The notes: a model not told the origin generated them from the sequence alone. 27,117 bases of DNA from Bacteroidales bacterium UBA4345 (GCA_002396385.1 DGTD01000126.1:1-27117); one strand, 5' to 3'; positions 8,567 to 16,570 are shown, numbered from the stretch's first letter. Numbers and translations are program-made.

Positions 8567-10036
8567 ATGGAAACGCCTTTTATAACAATGAATGGGGTAG
8601 TGCCTGCCATGTATGGCGTACAATTTGCCTCAAACATTAATTGGACCATTAATAAAGGGGAACAATGGGCTGTTGTCGGTTCTAACGGTGCCGGCAAGTC
8701 GTTACTTGCTGAGGTCCTTTTAGGTAGGACTGCCTGTAAAGGTGAAAAGATTAAATATAATTTCTTTGACGAGAAACCGGAAGACTACAAGTTGGAGCAC
8801 TTCCCTGTTGAGAGTATCATAAAAGTTTGTTTCGAGTCGGCATATACGATGGCCGACTACAAGAATATGTATTACCAACAACGGTTCAATTCGACAGAGA
8901 ATGAAGAAAATCCTACTGTTGAGGAAATCTTAACCCGGGCAACATCGTCGAAAGACGATTTGGAGTATTGGAAAGAGAAACTGAATCTGTCTCCGCTATT
9001 TCCCAAAAGAATAATCATGTTGTCATCGGGCGAACTGCGCCGTTTCCTTATAGCAAGTGTACTAATTAAGAAACCGGACCTCGTTATTTTCGACAACCCG
9101 TTTATAGGTTTGGACAAACAGACCTGTATGCAACTCAACACTTTTTTCAATGAATTGGCCAGGTTCCAGCAGATGATATTCATTGTTCCCGCATTAGAAG
9201 AAATACCAGATGTGGTGACCCACATTATGCCCGTCAAGGCGATGGCATTCGGTCCGACTATGACCCGAAAGGCGTTCGACAAAGACACCCAGTTTCAGGC
9301 ATCGCTGTTCGAGGAACGCTCATTCCCTGTGGTGGAATTGCCGGCAACGTCTGTACCACAGACCGAGTATGAGGTGGTGATGGATATGAAAAACATCAAT
9401 ATTTCCTATCCACAACGCACTCTGTTCAAAGACTTGAACTGGAAGATTCTGAAAGGAGAAAAATGGGCATTGTCTGGCCCGAATGGTTCGGGCAAGTCAA
9501 CCCTTTTGAGTTTGTTAGCCGCAGATAATCCGCGCGCCTATGCCCAAAATATAACCCTATTCGATAAAAGGAGGGGAACGGGAGAGACGATATGGGACAT
9601 CAAACGGAAAATAGGCTATATCTCGTCGGAAATGCATCTGTATTTCCATGCAGACCAGACATGCCTCCGTATTGTCGATTCTGGCTTTTTCGATACCATT
9701 GGGTTGTACCGCAAGTGTAGTGAGGAGCAGGAGAAGGTCGCCTTGTGCTGGATGAAGATGTTGGGTATTGAAAATATAGCAGATAAACCGTATCTGAAAG
9801 TGTCGAGCGGTGAGCAGCGTTTAGTGTTGCTTGCCCGCTCACTGGTGAAAAATCCGGACCTGCTGATACTCGACGAGCCACTGCATGGATTAGATGCTCA
9901 AAACAAATCAAATGCGAGAAAGGTGATAGAGACCTATTGTGCACAACCTGGACGTACAATGATTTATGTAACCCACCGGAGAAATGAAATACCGGCATGT
10001 GTTACAAAATTCTTCGAATTGGAAAAATTTGATTAA
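8567..10036 (+). CDS. Duplicated ABC ATPase, ModF/ABC-F-like, with a degenerate first half
   Basis: This 489-aa cytoplasmic protein has two ABC domains and no membrane segment. Domain 1 has Walker A SNGAGKS (K44) and signature LSSGELRR, but its Walker B reads IFDNP: the catalytic glutamate is replaced by N177. The H-loop histidine position is A209 (IVPALEE). Domain 2 is complete, with PNGSGKS (K310), signature VSSGEQRL, LDEP (E437) and H470 (VTHRR). The layout matches ModF/PhrA-type proteins, which are annotated as molybdenum-transport-related but lack demonstrated transport. No modABC genes are nearby, so a molybdate role is not supported here. One active ATP site and one structural site are inferred. 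It follows smpB by 18 nt in the same direction. No clear terminator was found after it. Confidence 0.85.
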   Translation: METPFITMNGVVPAMYGVQFASNINWTINKGEQWAVVGSNGAGKSLLAEVLLGRTACKGEKIKYNFFDEKPEDYKLEHFPVESIIKVCFESAYTMADYKNMYYQQRFNSTENEENPTVEEILTRATSSKDDLEYWKEKLNLSPLFPKRIIMLSSGELRRFLIASVLIKKPDLVIFDNPFIGLDKQTCMQLNTFFNELARFQQMIFIVPALEEIPDVVTHIMPVKAMAFGPTMTRKAFDKDTQFQASLFEERSFPVVELPATSVPQTEYEVVMDMKNINISYPQRTLFKDLNWKILKGEKWALSGPNGSGKSTLLSLLAADNPRAYAQNITLFDKRRGTGETIWDIKRKIGYISSEMHLYFHADQTCLRIVDSGFFDTIGLYRKCSEEQEKVALCWMKMLGIENIADKPYLKVSSGEQRLVLLARSLVKNPDLLILDEPLHGLDAQNKSNARKVIETYCAQPGRTMIYVTHRRNEIPACVTKFFELEKFD

Positions 10037-10124
10037 AAAAACAGAGTTTTTAAGATACTTTGTTCATTAATTCATGTAAATTGTAGCGAAGAGGTAACAT
10101 AATGACAGAAAAAGCGTGTATTTT

Positions 10125-10155
10125 TTTGCCGATATATAATTTGTTGCTAATTTTG
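10125..10155 (+). promoter_or_regulatory. Bacteroidetes promoter of the aminotransferase gene
   Basis: TTTG (10125-10128), 19 nt, then TAATTTTG (10148-10155) followed by C: a full match to the Bacteroidetes consensus. The predicted start near 10161 gives a leader of about 74 nt. The block TTTGTTGCTAATTTTG and its flanks recur upstream of nqrA. Confidence 0.7.
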
Positions 10156-10234
10156 CAAAAAAATATGTAAACAATGCAAAACACACGTTTTGCGGAGTTG
10201 AAGTACAGAAGAATTAAAAAACAAATTTAAAAGA

Positions 10235-11425
10235 ATGGAACAAGTTTCAACGCGTTTGGCTGTTTTATCACCGTCTGCAACATTGGCAATGTCTCAAAAG
10301 AGCAGCGAACTTAAAGCACAGGGTGTAGATGTTATTAGTTTAAGTTTGGGCGAGCCCGATTTTAACACACCAGATAACATTAAAGAAGCAGCTAAAAAGG
10401 CTATTGATGATAATTTTTCGTTCTATACACCGGTTTCCGGCTACATGAGTTTGCGAAACGCAATCTGCAAGAAACTTAAAGAGGAAAACGGTCTCGACTA
10501 CAAGCCGGAACAGATTATTTGTGCTAATGGTGCAAAACAGGCTGTTTGTAACGCTATTTTGGCTCTGATAAGCAAAGGCGACGAGGTTATTATTCCTACT
10601 CCATATTGGGTTAGTTATTCCGAAATGGTGAAGTTGGCAGAGGGTACTAATGTATTTGTTCCTGCACCAGCCAGTCAGGATTTTAAAATCACTCCTGCCC
10701 AGTTGGAAGCTGCAATCACCGATAAGACCCGTGCTATTATCCTTTGTTCTCCTTCAAATCCTACTGGTGCCGTTTATTCAGAGGCTGAAATCAAAGGTTT
10801 GGCCGATGTTTTGGCTAAGCATCCGCGTGTTATTGTAATTGCTGACGAAATTTACGAGCATATTGTTTATAGTGGCAAGAATACAAGTATTGCAAAGTTC
10901 ATCAAGGACCAGACTGTTATCATTAATGGTGTGTCGAAGTGCTATGCAATGACCGGATGGCGTTTGGGATGGTTGGCAGCTCCGCTTTGGATAGCTAAAG
11001 CTGTAAACAAACTGCAAGGTCAGTATACTTCTAACCCTAGCTCAATTGCCCAAAAAGCAGCAGAAGCCGCATATCTTGGTCCGCAGGACAGTGTTGAAGC
11101 GATGCGTGTGCAGTTTCAGAAACGACGCGATTTGATTATCGAGTTGGCTAAAGGGGTTCCAGGCTTTGAAACAAGGGTTCCTGATGGTGCCTTCTATATC
11201 TTCCCTGTAGTTGAATCGTTGTTTGGCAAAAAGTCCTCAAAAGGCGACGTTGTGAATAATGCAGACGATTTGGCGATGTATCTGTTAAATGTAGCCCACG
11301 TTGCTTGTGTGTCTGGTGCAGCTTTCGGTGATCCTAAATGCATTCGTATGTCGTATGCTACTTCTGAGGATCAGATTAAAGAGGCTTTCAAGAGAATTAA
11401 GGCTGCTGTTGAAGATTTGAAATAA
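10235..11425 (+). CDS. aspC: Aspartate aminotransferase, class I (subgroup Ib type)
   Basis: This 396-aa PLP enzyme is full length for subgroup Ib aminotransferases. These move the amino group between aspartate (sometimes prephenate or aromatic substrates) and 2-oxoglutarate in the cytoplasm. Seen in order: SLGEPDFNTP near the N-terminus, the substrate and cofactor block SPSNPTGAVYSE, IADEIYEHIVY, the Schiff-base lysine K235 in GVSKCYAMTGWRLGW, and the C-terminal RMSYA carrying the carboxylate-binding arginine. It has its own promoter and terminator and is apparently monocistronic. Family and fold are secure. Exact substrate choice (aspartate only, or also prephenate/aromatic) cannot be settled by reading. 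Confidence 0.9.
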   Translation: MEQVSTRLAVLSPSATLAMSQKSSELKAQGVDVISLSLGEPDFNTPDNIKEAAKKAIDDNFSFYTPVSGYMSLRNAICKKLKEENGLDYKPEQIICANGAKQAVCNAILALISKGDEVIIPTPYWVSYSEMVKLAEGTNVFVPAPASQDFKITPAQLEAAITDKTRAIILCSPSNPTGAVYSEAEIKGLADVLAKHPRVIVIADEIYEHIVYSGKNTSIAKFIKDQTVIINGVSKCYAMTGWRLGWLAAPLWIAKAVNKLQGQYTSNPSSIAQKAAEAAYLGPQDSVEAMRVQFQKRRDLIIELAKGVPGFETRVPDGAFYIFPVVESLFGKKSSKGDVVNNADDLAMYLLNVAHVACVSGAAFGDPKCIRMSYATSEDQIKEAFKRIKAAVEDLK

Positions 11426-11446
11426 TGGTAAAATACAATGTATGAT

Positions 11447-11475
11447 AAAGAGGGCGCAATAGAGCGCCCTCTTTT
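11447..11475. terminator. Terminator between convergent genes
   Basis: An 11-bp stem AAAGAGGGCGC/GCGCCCTCTTT (11447-11457 with 11464-11474), loop AATAGA, is followed by T on the + strand. On the - strand it also ends in a short T-run, so it can serve both the aminotransferase gene and the convergent secreted-protein gene. Confidence 0.9.
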
Positions 11476-11507
11476 GTTTTCTTTACCTTGAAAAGTTTGA
11501 TTCTTGT

Positions 11508-12230
11508 CTAGTACATTTCAATGGTAATGATGCTGGCATCAGGCTTAAATAATGATGAATTCTTTTTCTCGAAATCCAGCGAAGATTCTTTGTCTACATC
11601 TACACTTACAGCTTCGCATGCAAACCTGAAAAGGATTCTAGGGTATTCTTTTACTTTAATGTAATTGATGCACTTCCCGTCAGGATCAACGCCGTAAATA
11701 CCTTCCAGTCCGGTGAATTCCTGCTGTAAATCGGAAACGGTAGACCCAATTCCAATGCCTTCTTTAGTTTTAAATTTTTCTGAATAAACTTCAATTCTGC
11801 TAATACTATCTCTGTAATAAAATCCGGTACAATTGTCTGATTTTGAAAAAGTGTATTTCAGTGAGTCTTTGCTGATGGACTCTCTGTCTATTTGTGGGGC
11901 GTCCTCACTAAAAGCGAACTTGTAATATAAAACAAGTCCACCTATATTTTTTGTGGGTTTTATACAGCCATCATACCATTCGGAATCTTCTATTTGCGGC
12001 CATCCGTAAAAATCCGCACTTCGTCCAATAGTATCGTTTACAGAAAACAAACCGACGGATTTTTCTGTGATCAAAAAAAGTGATTTTTTCAATTGTTTAT
12101 TGCGGATAGTCGTGTCAACTTTGTTAATAGTAGTGTGTGTCGTGTTGAATTCCTTGCTCGTATTAGCAACGAGGAACGAACATTTAGTCAAGAATACTAT
12201 TATTGTGTAAATAAATCTTTTAGCTGGCAT
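11508..12230 (-). CDS. Secreted protein of unknown function
   Basis: The 240-aa product starts with a basic and hydrophobic N-terminus (about residues 1-22) that looks like a Sec signal peptide, so it is probably periplasmic or exported. The mature part is polar, with many acidic and aromatic residues. A motif near residues 158-170, GIGIGSTVSDLQQEF, resembles the 'GixiGsTvxDLxxxyG' segment of several small bacterial envelope proteins; a DPDGKCINYI stretch follows. I do not recognise the family. It is divergent from the xylanase gene with 445 nt between them and convergent with the aminotransferase. A promoter candidate lies just upstream (12258-12288) and overlaps an inverted repeat. Confidence 0.75.
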   Translation of the reverse strand: MPAKRFIYTIIVFLTKCSFLVANTSKEFNTTHTTINKVDTTIRNKQLKKSLFLITEKSVGLFSVNDTIGRSADFYGWPQIEDSEWYDGCIKPTKNIGGLVLYYKFAFSEDAPQIDRESISKDSLKYTFSKSDNCTGFYYRDSISRIEVYSEKFKTKEGIGIGSTVSDLQQEFTGLEGIYGVDPDGKCINYIKVKEYPRILFRFACEAVSVDVDKESSLDFEKKNSSLFKPDASIITIEMY

Positions 12231-12257
12231 AAATAGAGAACGTAGAACCGACTATTA

Positions 12258-12288
12258 CAAATATAGCATATAGAATAGCAAAATTAAA
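12258..12288 (-). promoter_or_regulatory. Promoter candidate of the secreted-protein gene
   Basis: On the - strand, TTTA (12285-12288) precedes TATATTTG (12258-12265) by 19 nt. This is one mismatch from the Bacteroidetes consensus. The start would be near 12252, about 20 nt before the ATG at 12230. Confidence 0.4.
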
Positions 12289-12311
12289 GGACTTTCATTC
12301 ATTTTGCTATT
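12274..12311. repeat. 11-bp perfect inverted repeat overlapping the promoter
   Basis: AATAGCAAAAT (12274-12284) and ATTTTGCTATT (12301-12311) are exact inverted copies separated by 16 nt. The spacer holds a smaller palindrome, AAAG-GA-CTTT (12286-12295). The left arm and spacer cover the spacer and -33 of the promoter of the secreted-protein gene, so a repressor or activator site is possible. Confidence 0.6.
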
Positions 12312-12675
12312 GTTGATTAAATTTTATGCTAAACATTTGATTTTTTGAGAAATTAAGGTTTAATTTGCGGTAGGAATTGGGATGTAGATTGTTGGATAAT
12401 TATCCATAGATTCTATTTCATTCTAACTATATGGTTTCTGCTTTACTTTGTGATACAGCTTAACGGAACAGAGCTGCTTGCTTTGTCTTATAGACCATGC
12501 TTTACTCACAGATTTCTATTTTCAGGAATTGCGGTAAATCATTTTTAGTAGGGATATTTTATAATATGATATGAATAGAATTTTCAATACCATTTGAAAA
12601 TAATCAGAAAATTCTGTTTTTATGTCGTTTATAATTAATTGTGTGTGTTTGAATTACTAATTTTTTATTATTACC

Positions 12676-14733
12676 ATGAATAAAAGTTTACTTATGTTTG
12701 CAGTTGGTGCACTGATGGGTGTTTCAGCTGCCAATGCTCAGTTAAACAAGAACACTTGCAAGTTTCTAGGTAACATTACTACAAGCAATCAGATTCAGCC
12801 AAATGTTGCAAATTTGAGGTATGAGGACCTATGGGATCAACTTACTTGTGAAAACGAGTCAAAGTGGGGTACCATTGTTAGGAGTAAGGTTAAAAATGTT
12901 GATGAGGCTCTTTCCAAATGGAATTGGACTTCTGCCGATAATCATTACAAGTGGTGTAAACAGAATGGTGTGTTATTTAAATTCCATGCCCTTCTTTGGA
13001 CTAGCCAATGGCCAACTACATTAGCTAGCTGTTCTCCTTCTGAATTAAGAGAACAGGTTGAAATTTGGTTTGATGCTGTTGCTAAAAAATATCCTGACTT
13101 GGCGGTGATTGATGTCGTAAACGAAGCTTTGAAAGGGCATGCCGAAAACACTGAGAATGGCCAGTCATCACTTAACTTTAAAAAATTGTTGAGCCAGGCT
13201 TTGGGTAACAGTGATAACCCATATGACTACAAGTGGATTGCTGAAGCGTTCAGAATGGCCCGTAAGAGATTCCCTAACGCTGTGTTGATTTACAACGATT
13301 ATAATACATTCACATGGCAAAAAAATGAGTTTGTAGATCTTGTGTCATCATTGGTTAAACAAGGCGCTCCTATTGATGCTTACGGTCACCAGAGTCACGA
13401 TTTGGATGACTATTATAAGAGTTTCCAAATTACGAACTTTGGCAATACGTTGAATGAAATACACAACAACATAACAAAAAATGGTGGTAGGGAATTACAG
13501 TGTTACATTACCGAATACGATATCTCACAAGGCGATGAAAACACTTATGAAACCATCATGAAAAACACATTCCCTGCAATGTGGGAGGCTGATTTCGTTG
13601 CCGGTGTTACCATTTGGGGATTCGTAAATGGTAAAACTTGGAGAAGTAACACGGGTTTGGTAACAAGCACAGGGGCAGACCGTAGCGGTATGAAATGGTT
13701 GCGTAATTACATGTCTTCGGATAAGGCCAAGAATGTTACAGCAAAATTCTGTGGTAAAAATGCAGCAGGACCTTCTATAACAGTTGAGGCAAGCAAGTCG
13801 ACTGTAGTGCTCGGTAACAGTGTTGATTTCTCTGTGAAACTCAACAGTGAAAAAGATGGCATTAAGACTGTGACTTTCTTTGACGGTAACACTAAGATTG
13901 GTGAAGGAGAGAATTTCACTTGGACTCCTGAAAAGGCGGGAGAATACTCTATTTCTGTAGTGGTCGCTACTAACAACAATGAAGAGGTGAAGGGTTCTGC
14001 CACAATAAAAGTAGTTGAGCCTAACAAACCTTATGGTGGAACTGCTGCCGTTATCCCAGGAAAGATTGAAGCAGAGAACTACGATGAAGGTGCGTCTGGT
14101 TTGGCTTATTTTGACCAATCGGCTGGTAACACATGTGACGATTACACCAACTACTACCGCAAAGATGATGTTGATTTGAAGAAAATTGACGATGGTGTTG
14201 CTGTTGGTTCTTTCCAAGAAAATGAATGGCTTTCTTATACAGTAGATGTTAAAGATGATGGCGAATATGAAGTGACTTTGCGTCTAGGAGAAGGAAATTC
14301 TTCTGGCTCACTTTTGGTATCTTTCGATAAATCTAATGTAGAACAAGAGGTCTCTGTTGGTAAGATTGGTGACTGGGGCGTTTTCGATGTTGTAGAAGCA
14401 AAGAAAATGAAATTGGTGAAGGGTGTTCAAACTTTGACCATCAAGAATACTGGTTCGTGGATTGATATCGATTGGATTCAATTCGGCAATAGTGATGGTG
14501 TTGAAACTATAGCTTGCGAGCCTATTACCATAACTCCTAATCCTGCGTCAACTCAAATCGAAATTAATGGTGTGACACCAAACAGTGTTGAAATTATATC
14601 TCTCTCGGGTGTCGTATTGAAAAAGAGTAGTGAAAGCAGCCTTTCAATTTCTGATTTGGCAAATGGTAACTACATTGTACGTATTGTAACGGACAATGCT
14701 GTCATTAATAAGAAACTTGTTGTGAAGAAATAA
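12676..14733 (+). CDS. Secreted GH10 endo-1,4-beta-xylanase with CBM6 and T9SS sorting domain
   Basis: This 685-aa protein would hydrolyse internal beta-1,4 bonds of xylan outside the cell. Domains in order are a signal peptide (1-21, cleaved after ANA), a GH10 catalytic domain (about 25-350), an Ig-like spacer (about 366-451), a CBM6-like carbohydrate-binding module (about 456-605, from GKIEAENYDEG to IDIDWIQF) and a type IX secretion sorting domain (about 616-685, starting ITPNPAS and ending KKLVVKK). The acid/base is E150 in VIDVVNEA and the nucleophile is E280 in ITEYD; both are present and well placed. GVTIWGF near residue 312 is another GH10 block. The T9SS tail implies that the host has Por-type secretion genes elsewhere. 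No SusC/SusD or other glycosidase genes are adjacent, so it is not in an obvious polysaccharide utilisation locus. A strong terminator follows. Confidence 0.95.
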   Translation: MNKSLLMFAVGALMGVSAANAQLNKNTCKFLGNITTSNQIQPNVANLRYEDLWDQLTCENESKWGTIVRSKVKNVDEALSKWNWTSADNHYKWCKQNGVLFKFHALLWTSQWPTTLASCSPSELREQVEIWFDAVAKKYPDLAVIDVVNEALKGHAENTENGQSSLNFKKLLSQALGNSDNPYDYKWIAEAFRMARKRFPNAVLIYNDYNTFTWQKNEFVDLVSSLVKQGAPIDAYGHQSHDLDDYYKSFQITNFGNTLNEIHNNITKNGGRELQCYITEYDISQGDENTYETIMKNTFPAMWEADFVAGVTIWGFVNGKTWRSNTGLVTSTGADRSGMKWLRNYMSSDKAKNVTAKFCGKNAAGPSITVEASKSTVVLGNSVDFSVKLNSEKDGIKTVTFFDGNTKIGEGENFTWTPEKAGEYSISVVVATNNNEEVKGSATIKVVEPNKPYGGTAAVIPGKIEAENYDEGASGLAYFDQSAGNTCDDYTNYYRKDDVDLKKIDDGVAVGSFQENEWLSYTVDVKDDGEYEVTLRLGEGNSSGSLLVSFDKSNVEQEVSVGKIGDWGVFDVVEAKKMKLVKGVQTLTIKNTGSWIDIDWIQFGNSDGVETIACEPITITPNPASTQIEINGVTPNSVEIISLSGVVLKKSSESSLSISDLANGNYIVRIVTDNAVINKKLVVKK

Positions 14734-14757
14734 TTTAAGTCCTAATTTGAATTCATT

Positions 14758-14795
14758 AGGACCCCGAAAGTTTCACACTTTCGGGGTCCTTTTTT
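14758..14795 (+). terminator. Terminator of the xylanase gene
   Basis: A 13-bp stem AGGACCCCGAAAG/CTTTCGGGGTCCT (14758-14770 with 14778-14790) with a 7-nt loop is followed by TTTTT. Just before it, GTCCTAAT (14739-14746) can pair with ATTAGGAC (14755-14762), which overlaps the left arm, so two alternative hairpins are possible. Confidence 0.95.
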
Positions 14796-14911
14796 GCGGT
14801 ATCTTAATAGTGGCGACTATGAATAATGACGCAGGAAAGAATCAATGATATTTGAAGTCAGACTGAAGGCTTTTTATCCTAAATTTTGTCCTTTAGGCCT
14901 AGAGTATAGAC

Positions 14912-14947
14912 AAAAAATCCCCACCATAAAATGGTGGGGATTTTTTT
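14912..14947. terminator. Bidirectional terminator, ends the purine-salvage operon
   Basis: A 16-bp perfect stem AAAAAATCCCCACCAT/ATGGTGGGGATTTTTT (14912-14927 with 14931-14946) with an AAA loop. Both strands end in T-runs. It lies 18 nt past the adk stop on the - strand. Confidence 0.95.
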
Positions 14948-14964
14948 ATCGTTAAACTAACGGT

Positions 14965-15537
14965 TTACTTTGAAGAATCGATTGCCTTGCAGATGTCAGC
15001 GAAGATGGTATCGAGTTCACCCACACCATTGATGTCAACGCAACTCCCTTCCTTCTTGTAGAAGTCGATAACAGGAGTAGTCTGTTCCTTATAGGTAACA
15101 AGACGTTTCTGGATGGTTTCCAAGTTGTCGTCAGAACGACCAGAAGTCTTACCACGGTTAATTAAGCGGGCGATAAGCTCTTCATCGTCAACATGGATAT
15201 TAAGCATTACAGACACGTCGGTACCGCGTTTGTTAAGGAGAACTTTAAGCGCTTCGGCTTGTGCGTAGGTACGAGGGAAACCATCAAAAATTACGCCGCT
15301 AGCATCCTTTACAGCTTCCAACTCGTTATCGATCATATTGATAATGAGATCGTCGGTAACCAGTTTCCCCTCATCCATAAATTTTTTAGCAGTTTTGCCA
15401 AGTTCAGTGCCTTCTGCAATCTGTTTGCGAAGAATATCACCTGTAGAGAAATGCTTGAAACCATACTTAGCGATGATTTTGTCACTTTGTGTTCCTTTAC
15501 CGGCACCTGGTGCGCCGAAAATAACTACGTTTTTCAT
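14965..15537 (-). CDS. adk: Adenylate kinase
   Basis: This 190-aa cytoplasmic enzyme interconverts AMP + ATP and 2 ADP. Visible are the P-loop GAPGAGKGTQ at residues about 8-17, the AMP-site FSTGDILR, the FDGFPRT motif, and RLINRGKTSGRSDDNLETI, where the LID would be. The LID is the short form and has no zinc-binding cysteines, consistent with the 190-residue length. It is the last gene of the - strand operon, 23 nt after hpt, and is followed by a strong bidirectional terminator. Its place beside hpt and guanine deaminase fits purine salvage. Confidence 0.97.
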   Translation of the reverse strand: MKNVVIFGAPGAGKGTQSDKIIAKYGFKHFSTGDILRKQIAEGTELGKTAKKFMDEGKLVTDDLIINMIDNELEAVKDASGVIFDGFPRTYAQAEALKVLLNKRGTDVSVMLNIHVDDEELIARLINRGKTSGRSDDNLETIQKRLVTYKEQTTPVIDFYKKEGSCVDINGVGELDTIFADICKAIDSSK

Positions 15538-15560
15538 TGTCTATTATAAATTGATATAAC

Positions 15561-16094
15561 TTATTCCTTTAAAACATAAATTGCAGGCAGGTTACGTCCA
15601 ACCCCATCATAATCTAAACCATAACCTACTACAAACTTGTCTCCTATTTCTTTTCCAATAAAATCAATAGAGACATTGACTTTTCTTGCTGACGGTTTCG
15701 ACAAAAGTGCAACAAGAGTTATACTCTCTGGGCGCATTTTAGTAAGGTTTTTCTTGAAAACATCCATCGTCAGTCCACTGTCAACGATATCTTCAAGAAT
15801 AACAATGTGTCTTCCCTTTACCACCTCAGGAATTTCTGAAGTAACCACGTTACCTGTAGTCTGCATACCAGAATAAGAAGAGTAGCGCACGAATAAAGTC
15901 TCGTATGGCCGTTCAAGCGAGCGAAGAAAGTCGGAAGCAAAGACAAAAGCACCATTCAGCATAACAATAAAAATAGGATTTTTATCTTTGAATACAGTTT
16001 CTACTTTCTTTGCCAAAGACGTAACAATCAAATTCATCTCTTTTTTTGAGATGAACTCGGTAAACACTTTGTCTTTTACGGTTATATCACTCAT
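15561..16094 (-). CDS. hpt: Hypoxanthine(-guanine) phosphoribosyltransferase
   Basis: This 177-aa cytoplasmic enzyme joins hypoxanthine or guanine to PRPP to make IMP or GMP. The PRPP-binding loop is seen as VILEDIVDSGLTM. The family blocks IVMLNGAFVFASDF (N-terminal), VRYSSYSG and KFVVGYGLDYDG (purine-binding C-terminal part) are all present. The start was taken as the ATG at 16094. A TTG one codon further upstream is also possible but less likely. This ATG overlaps the stop of the upstream deaminase by one base (TGATG), suggesting translational coupling. Confidence 0.95.
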   Translation of the reverse strand: MSDITVKDKVFTEFISKKEMNLIVTSLAKKVETVFKDKNPIFIVMLNGAFVFASDFLRSLERPYETLFVRYSSYSGMQTTGNVVTSEIPEVVKGRHIVILEDIVDSGLTMDVFKKNLTKMRPESITLVALLSKPSARKVNVSIDFIGKEIGDKFVVGYGLDYDGVGRNLPAIYVLKE

Positions 16095-16570
16095 CAATAC
16101 TCAATTTTATCGTCTTTTTTTGTCCATTCTTGAAAGGTTACAATTGCTTCATCGTGAAGCATCTGCTCACGTGGCATGGAACGTTTTTCGGGCGATAGCG
16201 CAAATTCCGAATAAATAAAGGCATCGTCGAAATCAATTGCTTTTGCGTCTTCTTTGTCGTTAGCGTAATAATAGCGGCTGATGTGTGCCCAATACATAGA
16301 GGCAAGACACATCGGACATGGTTCACACGATGCGTATAAAACACATCCGCTCAAGTCGAACGTGTTTAATTTTTTGCAGGCTTCGCGGATGGCGCAAACT
16401 TCGGCGTGTGCGGTAGGGTCATTGTCGAGTGTTACACGGTTCGACGATGCCGCAACAATTTTTCCCTCTTTGACTATGACAGCCCCAAAAGGACCTCCAC
16501 CTTTGTGGACGCTTTCGGTAGCCAGCCGAATAGCCAGCCTCATATGTCCTTTATCTTCGTTGTTTATCAT
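16094..16570 (-). CDS. guaD: Guanine deaminase (cytidine deaminase fold)
   Basis: This 158-aa protein is closest, from memory, to Bacillus subtilis GuaD, which deaminates guanine to xanthine. The zinc site is complete: H55 and E57 in TAHAEV, and C85 and C88 in SCEPCPMC. The GGPFGAVIVK block and NDPTAHAEV are GuaD-like, and so is the C-terminal segment FDDAFIYSE through to the ending KIEY. In GuaD this tail covers the neighbouring subunit's active site. A tRNA adenosine deaminase (TadA) is less likely because of this tail. It overlaps the upstream gene by 4 nt (ATGA) and touches hpt, so the three are probably translated together. Xanthine from this enzyme would feed salvage or catabolism. Confidence 0.85.
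   Translation of the reverse strand: MINNEDKGHMRLAIRLATESVHKGGGPFGAVIVKEGKIVAASSNRVTLDNDPTAHAEVCAIREACKKLNTFDLSGCVLYASCEPCPMCLASMYWAHISRYYYANDKEDAKAIDFDDAFIYSEFALSPEKRSMPREQMLHDEAIVTFQEWTKKDDKIEY

Larger units (their letters stand above)
12231..12675. other. AT-rich divergent intergenic region (445 nt)
   Basis: No gene is visible. Besides the promoter and inverted repeat at 12258-12311, a + strand promoter candidate is seen at 12336-12367 (TTTG, 20 nt, TTAATTTG followed by C). It would give the xylanase mRNA a leader of about 300 nt. Nearer the gene are an 8-bp inverted repeat ATTTTCAA/TTGAAAAT (12580-12587 and 12594-12601) and a small hairpin CAGA/TCTG followed by TTTTT (12605-12621). No convincing promoter was found immediately before the xylanase start. 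Confidence 0.5.

Noticed and set aside
10037..10051. AAAAAC/GTTTTT hairpin after the ABC ATPase as a terminator
   Set aside because: The stem is only six mostly A-T pairs with no following T-run.
13525..14217. 230-codon - strand open frame in the xylanase gene
   Set aside because: It is antisense to the GH10/CBM6 coding region and has no family features.
14879..14898. CCTAAA/TTTAGG inverted repeat between xylanase and adk
   Set aside because: Only 6 bp with an 8-nt spacer in AT-rich DNA between two strong terminators; probably chance.
16095..16097. TTG as the hpt start
   Set aside because: The very next codon is ATG, giving the TGATG coupling with the deaminase stop.
16094..16570. tRNA-specific adenosine deaminase (TadA) for the 158-aa deaminase
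   Set aside because: The FDDAFIYSE block and the C-terminal tail ending KIEY fit GuaD better, and the neighbours are purine salvage genes.
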